The position numbers and the translations under genes were made by a program. 64,000 nt of DNA from Plectrocnemia conspersa (Eukaryota; Arthropoda; Insecta; Trichoptera; Polycentropodidae). The notes beneath the pieces were generated by a model that was not told where the DNA came from, searched no databases, and saw only the letters and a list, made by a program, of their open reading frames with translations. The first letter of the stretch is position 1. Each line of letters begins with the position of its first letter. The DNA lies in contig VTFK01000063.1 of assembly GCA_009617715.1 (NCBI GenBank), positions 682,001 through 746,000 on the forward strand, given 5' to 3'. Positions 59,016 to 64,000 of this stretch are shown piece by piece.

Positions 59016-60549
59016 CATACATATAAACTAATTAAAAGTATCTTCAAATAAGCTATTTTGGTTCTAAAAGAATATTTTATATAAATTAAAAAAATACTGC
59101 AAATCAAAAAAAAGGTAAATATTAAATAAGATGTGGTTATCCTACATCTTATTTAGATTTACTTAAATTTTGTCTCAAATAATGTATTTATTATATGTTA
59201 TTGAAAATTTTTTCACTTAAAATTTTGCAAATGTAAGATTAGGATTATTCTTATTGCAATCATTTCAACGAAGTATATATTATTATTTCAACGAAGTATG
59301 AAATATTAGAAAAATGATTCGAAATCGGGACAAACCATTAAAAAGCACAAAGTTTTGAAGGATTTCAAAGAGGTAAATAAAAATATTTACCTCTTTGAAA
59401 GCTTTTTATAATACAAAATTGGATGACTATACTAATAATAAAAATAATTTTAAGGTTAAAAATAAATAGTGAGAAAAATCTAGACACTTTTGTCTGTAAA
59501 TGTGTTAAATATGAAACACATTTACAGCTGTATTTTTTAGTAATTAGCCAATTAATTAATTAAATATTAAATATATGGAAATAATAAATAAAAAAGCAGT
59601 AGTCAAATAAAACTGACATATTTTACACATATTCTTATAATAAAAAAATAGATTTTTATGCAATTAATGATTTTAGGGTGTGTTGAAAAATAAATTGCAA
59701 ATCACTCAATATAAATAGTTTAACCGAAACTCTTATAGTGAAGTTTAAAGTTTTATAAAACCATCTGGAAATTAATTTATTCATTATCGCCTCAAAAAAA
59801 GGCAATGTCTTCTTTAATTTTATTTTGTTATTTTATTTTAAAAAGCTTTGCAGCAACTCATAATATATTTACAATAAATAATATTGCTTAATATTGTTAG
59901 GCTTATTAATTAATTTTAGAATAGCCATAAATTAAAAACGACATATCAAATAATAGGAACATATTTTTTATTTTATTCTTATTAACAATAAAGTAATATT
60001 TGTTCACTAAATATTAAAAACATTTTATTTTAGTGCTGTTTTTTAATAAAATCAGACAATTTTTTAAATTAGCTAAATCAATTATAACGATTTTAAAAAT
60101 TGTTTTACTTAAACAGTTTTCAGAAAATTAATATCACATATTTACTAGTTATATATCTACTTTCATTCGCATCTAATTAAATGCGTTATAAAAAATATGT
60201 TTTTTATATATGTATTTTATAATTAACATAATAGCATAAAAATGATAGTTTAGGCATTTAATGTTTGATTTAAAAATGCTATGTAGTATCTGTTTTTTTA
60301 TATAAAGACTTAGTGTATAATTTGTTTTATAAACATATTTTACAAATGATTTATGATTAATAGTTGCCTAAAACTAGATTGTCTAATGATAAAAAATAAC
60401 TGTTTTTTATCTAACTATTTATTCAAAATCATATGATTTTTATATGAAAATATTTTTATTTTAAATTCACTTTCACTTTATTTAAGCATAACAAGTATTG
60501 ACAGTCCATAGCTAATAAAAATAATTAGTTTTTATACAATCAATAGAAT
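59016..60549. other. AT-rich noncoding stretch
   Basis: Short inverted repeats are visible (AAATAAGATGTGGTTATCCTACATCTTATTT near 59124 has 11-bp arms; AAAGAGGTAAATA/TATTTACCTCTTT near 59368). No genes. Confidence 0.45.
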
Positions 60550-61020
60550 TATTCCGTCGCACCAATAAATCACCGACGATTTCCCCGGAAGGTTTTCCTC
60601 GCGGCCTTTTATGGATCTATATATCTTGAAAGGTAGGCGTATCTCTCCTGGATGGGCAATGCTATATAAAAAATACATATAAATACAACAACAACGATTC
60701 GAATGCCGTTTATTATCCTAATTCCGTACAGTGTACTTTTTTATAGCCTGAACGCGGCGCGCACCTGTGTAAAATCATCACCTCATCCGTCATTCTGACT
60801 GATGAATGACACCTCCGGATTATTTTGACAAGGGCTATGTGTAATCATAAAGTAATGATGTAATAGTCTCTGGTGTGCATTTGATCGTTTGTATTTAACA
60901 CGAAAATGTATAGATTTTTTTATGCGGGAACGTCTCTCGCGAACGTACTCGGATAGATTACCGGATTGTGGTTTTGACGTTGATTAATAAAATTGTCTCA
61001 AAGAAATACACACGTATTCA
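60550..61020. promoter_or_regulatory. noncoding island, candidate enhancer
   Basis: Balanced sequence with GCACCTGTG (E-box of Snail type), TAATCATAAAGTAATGATGT and CGTCTCTCGCGAACGTACTC. No ORF. Confidence 0.4.
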
Positions 61021-61959
61021 TGTTTATGTGTATTATATACATACATATATGTGTTTGCCATACTAGTTAAATATATACACATATATAAGAGCAAATAATA
61101 TAATTTTAGCAATAAAGCAAGTAATAGTTTCTGTTAAAAAAACAGCAAATTGTAACATAACTGGCTAGAAGGAACACGTAAAAACATTTGACACAATCAG
61201 ACTGATGATATAGTTATAAAAAGTATATTTAAATATTTGAATTACAACAAATATTTTGTGTTGACACTGAATGTTCAGCTTTAAAATCAAAACATCAGCG
61301 ATTATAAACCATTAAAATGGTTATTATATAAAGATTTTTGATGATAATCAAACAATGTAAGCTATTTTTAGAAAATATGTAAAAATAACGTCATTTAAAT
61401 TTCGGGCAAAATTACTTAGACATATCTTCTCAAATATTCTATTCAATAGCTTTTATAAAATACTGGTACTTTTAAAAAAAAAAAAATTCCAAAATTGCAA
61501 TCAAACACAAAAAATGCTTACTAAAAGCTATTTTTAACAACACAAAATTTTAACTAGCTCAATTTAAAGACTATATTTTAAAATTCGTTTTAAGGGAATC
61601 AAAAATAAAAGTAAATATCATTAGCGTAAAAAACCTAACCGAGTAATTATTAGATATTTTTTGATTAAAACAGCAACAATAAAAAATATTTCAATTAACT
61701 TTTTAATAATATATATTAATTTAGTATTTTTATGTTATGCTTTGGATGTTGAGAACTGAGTACGTATTTTTATATATGTTAAATCTGTGTTGGTGCAAAT
61801 CTGAACAATGCACTCAAATATTTTATAAAATGCACCCCAAAATTTACGATGACAATTTTTTATTATATGAACAGATATATACAATATCTATTCTATACGA
61901 ATTTATTTAGATAAATTTGAATAAATAATTTGTCAAAGATGGTCTAAAAAATTTTCACG
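61021..61959. other. AT-rich noncoding stretch
   Basis: Nothing certain; 61735-61860 could be a degraded N-terminal segment of the mariner relic to its right. Confidence 0.35.
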
Positions 61960-62630
61960 AAAAATTACGATATCATGTCTTGAATGTGAAAGACATAAAA
62001 AATTTGGCAATGTCCTGGCTGAAAAATTGTAAGCAAATTCTATTTGAACTATCCATCAGCTAGTCAAAATAAGAATATTGAGATGGTTTGGAGACTATGT
62101 GTATGGTTTCAATATTAATTGAACAAAGAAAACAAGTCAGCGCGTATCCGCAAATCCAGAGTTTCTGAATTTTAAAGCTGAGTCGCTATTTCTCAATTAT
62201 TTGAAAACTGAAAATGACAAATGGGTGTTGTACAACACTTGTCGTATAAAACAGCGGTTATCTTACGGTTAAATAGCAAAACTTACCTAGAATCAAAGGC
62301 TCACTGTAAAAATAAGTTGTTTTGTGTGTATATTGAGATTTTAAAAGGACTGTGCATTAGGAAGCTCTTAAAAATGGCCGAGCTTTTATTGTGATTAACT
62401 CAATCGTTTGCACGTGGAACTGAAAAAATAGGCTTATACTTGTCAATAGACGTTGAATAGCTCTACAACATAACACTGTGCATCCTCATGTAGCAAAATT
62501 GACTTCTGATAAAATCAAAAAACTTAGTTGAAAGGTTTATCTCATTCTCTATATTCTCTAGACTTAGATATTTTTAACTACCGTTTATTTCTATCGATGC
62601 AACATTTCCTAGACAGAAAAAAATGATAAA
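61960..62630 (+). pseudogene. mariner transposase relic
   Basis: Plus-strand frames give NDKWVLYN (the DE(K/T)WV catalytic D block, 62214-62237), then in other frames ALQHNTVHPHVAKLTSDKIK (from ~62460; the HDNARPH-A catalytic block with D replaced by N) and LSHSLYSLDLDIFNYRLFLS then MQHFLDRK (the PYSPDLAPSDYHLF block). Several stops and frameshifts. With the catalytic DNA-cutting residues lost and frames broken it cannot act. Mariner elements insert at TA; the ends were not found. Confidence 0.88.
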
Positions 62631-62639
62631 TTTAAAAGG

Positions 62640-63290
62640 AGGTTATTTAAATATTTTGGATCAAAACATTAAATGTTTTAGGCTAATAAAATTAAAAAAA
62701 AAAAATAAAACTATATTTTAAATATAAGGGAAATTAAATTTTGTATTATTAAAATAAAATATTTATTTCAAATAAAAACGACATTATTTTGAGGCTACCT
62801 AGTATATAGAAAATGTCACTATTCTTGTGTATAAAAATTACACATTTGTACACACAGGAAACGGGTCAGTCTATAACAATAAAAATAACTAAGCATTAAC
62901 GCGATTGTAGAAAAAATGATTATGAACTGAAGTAACATGTGGATACTTATATCATATTTATTTTATATAGTAATTTTATATTATAATAATATAAAAAGTG
63001 GGCTTTCAGAATTTTTTAAATCAAAACATTTAATATTTTAAGCTAATAAAATTAAAAAAATAATTAAAATGGGATAGGACTATATTTTATAAAGGGACTT
63101 ATATTTTGTATTATTGAAATTAATTCAATTTTGTATTATTATAATGAATTCAATTAAAAACGACTTTTCTTGTGTGTAAAAATTACACATTTATACACAC
63201 AGGAAACGGGTCAGTTTAAAAAAAAATTAAATAAATATGCAATAACTCAATTATAGAAAAATAATTATTAAATAAAGTCACATGTCTTTA
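62640..63290. repeat. tandem duplication of a ~350-bp AT-rich unit
   Basis: TCAAAACATT at 62661 and 63021, GCTAATAAAATTAAAAAA after each, and CACACAGGAAACGGGTCAGT at 62851 and 63196 show two head-to-tail units 345-360 bp apart. Each contains an imperfect hairpin TGTGTATAAAAATTACACA-like. Divergence is low in the GC-bearing blocks. Confidence 0.92.
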
Positions 63291-64000
63291 TATAGTTATA
63301 CTTACAAAAGTTAAAATTAATGGTTTTAATAACAAAAGTACTTGTTTTAAAATAATATTGTTTTAAGAAACAAAAGTACATAGTACACGCATTTATATTT
63401 TTTCATTCCTGAAAAAATTAATTGATTTATATTAATTATATTTTAAGCAATAACCTCAACTGCTCAAATATTGTTTTTTATGGTAAAACTTATAATTTTA
63501 TCTACTTTAATGCGTAGAAATTTTATTGTTGTATTTTATATGATTAGACAGTACATTTTTATTAAAAAATATTATATAATAGATTTATTATCAAAATGAT
63601 ATTTAACTGAAAAAAATTTTTTTTTGATTTATTAAATTTTATTGTTTTTTATGGAACTATTTTTTTTTTAATTTAGTATGCCAATATATGTAGCTAAGTT
63701 TCAAACCATTATTAAAATTAAAATAGTTTAGCTCGAAACTAACTTCATGCGTTATATGTATCTACATTATTTTATCAAATTAAATAAATTAAAAATTAGC
63801 AAAATATTTGTTTTAAATGTATACTTATATTATAAAATATAAATATAATCAAAATTGCACTGACATGTTTATTATATGTTTCTTGTTCATAATTTTTTTT
63901 TAAAAGTCAATATTAAATGTATTTAAATTTTAATTCTTACTTAAAAGGTTTAGAATTACTGATTTAATGTATGTACATACAATTATTTTAATACATCTTA
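63291..64000. other. AT-rich noncoding stretch
   Basis: Nothing recognisable up to the window end. Confidence 0.45.

Noticed and set aside
1..64000. Bacterial or viral gene cluster, toxin or defence system
   Set aside because: No prokaryotic gene organisation or recognisable toxin, phage or virus gene was found. All coding remnants are eukaryotic transposons plus one insect transcription factor exon.

Overview
The window looks like insect nuclear DNA, and everything in it is eukaryotic. It is extremely A+T-rich throughout, broken by short G+C-richer islands that keep CpG dinucleotides. It carries relics of typical arthropod transposons (CR1/jockey-like LINEs, piggyBac, hAT, mariner) and a tRNA-derived SINE. 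The only host coding sequence I can identify has an AT-rich splice acceptor and donor. There are no operons, ribosome binding sites or bacterial gene arrays. The LINE protein style and base composition make a hemipteran plausible, but that is a weak inference.

The one confident host gene segment is a 182-bp internal exon on the minus strand (14179-14360). It encodes the complete bHLH domain of Dysfusion (dys, the insect NPAS4-type bHLH-PAS transcription factor). Transcription runs right to left. The PAS-domain exons should lie beyond the left edge. The upstream coding exon lies either unrecognised in the right-hand 49 kb or beyond the right edge. On this reading most of the window is giant dys introns and/or 5' flank. 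It contains about two dozen 200-800 bp islands (for example 2440-3240, 5600-5990, 6400-6810, 11800-12440, 14470-14850, 21180-21840, 24410-24920, 31060-31740, 37440-37830, 53270-53880, 60550-61020). They encode nothing recognisable but stand out sharply from the AT-rich sea. They are the best candidates for cis-regulatory elements, and several share an exact GATA-type motif.

The rest is transposable-element debris. From left to right it comprises: a short GC-rich 14-15 bp tandem (about 4852-4945); a broken copy of a widespread arthropod multicopy gene (8132-8546); a decayed jockey-type RT (10905-11500); a ~140-bp degenerate tandem array (32390-34180); a 641-bp TA-flanked MITE (34218-34858); a 5'-truncated CR1/jockey-like LINE with a perfect 3' hairpin (35930-37200); a hAT element with 8-bp target duplications (38215-39332); a 227-bp piggyBac MITE (40048-40274); a piggyBac transposase relic (43190-44545) with a 36-bp perfect inverted repeat on its left side; a ~220-bp degenerate tandem array (46300-47220); an LTR-like unit (47543-48225); two SINE copies (50890-51070, 58812-59015) and a second LINE 3' end (51216-51250); a nested palindromic cluster (55010-55540); a mariner relic (61960-62630); and a two-unit 350-bp tandem duplication (62640-63290). 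Two dispersed AT-rich repeat families (A, core TTTAAAAGTAGCC; B, with a CAGCAAATAGACGTTTC-like core) recur across the first 35 kb.

No new multi-gene system was found. The most notable points are the dys exon in its regulatory-looking landscape, the TE insertions with well-resolved boundaries, and several repeat structures I could not assign.
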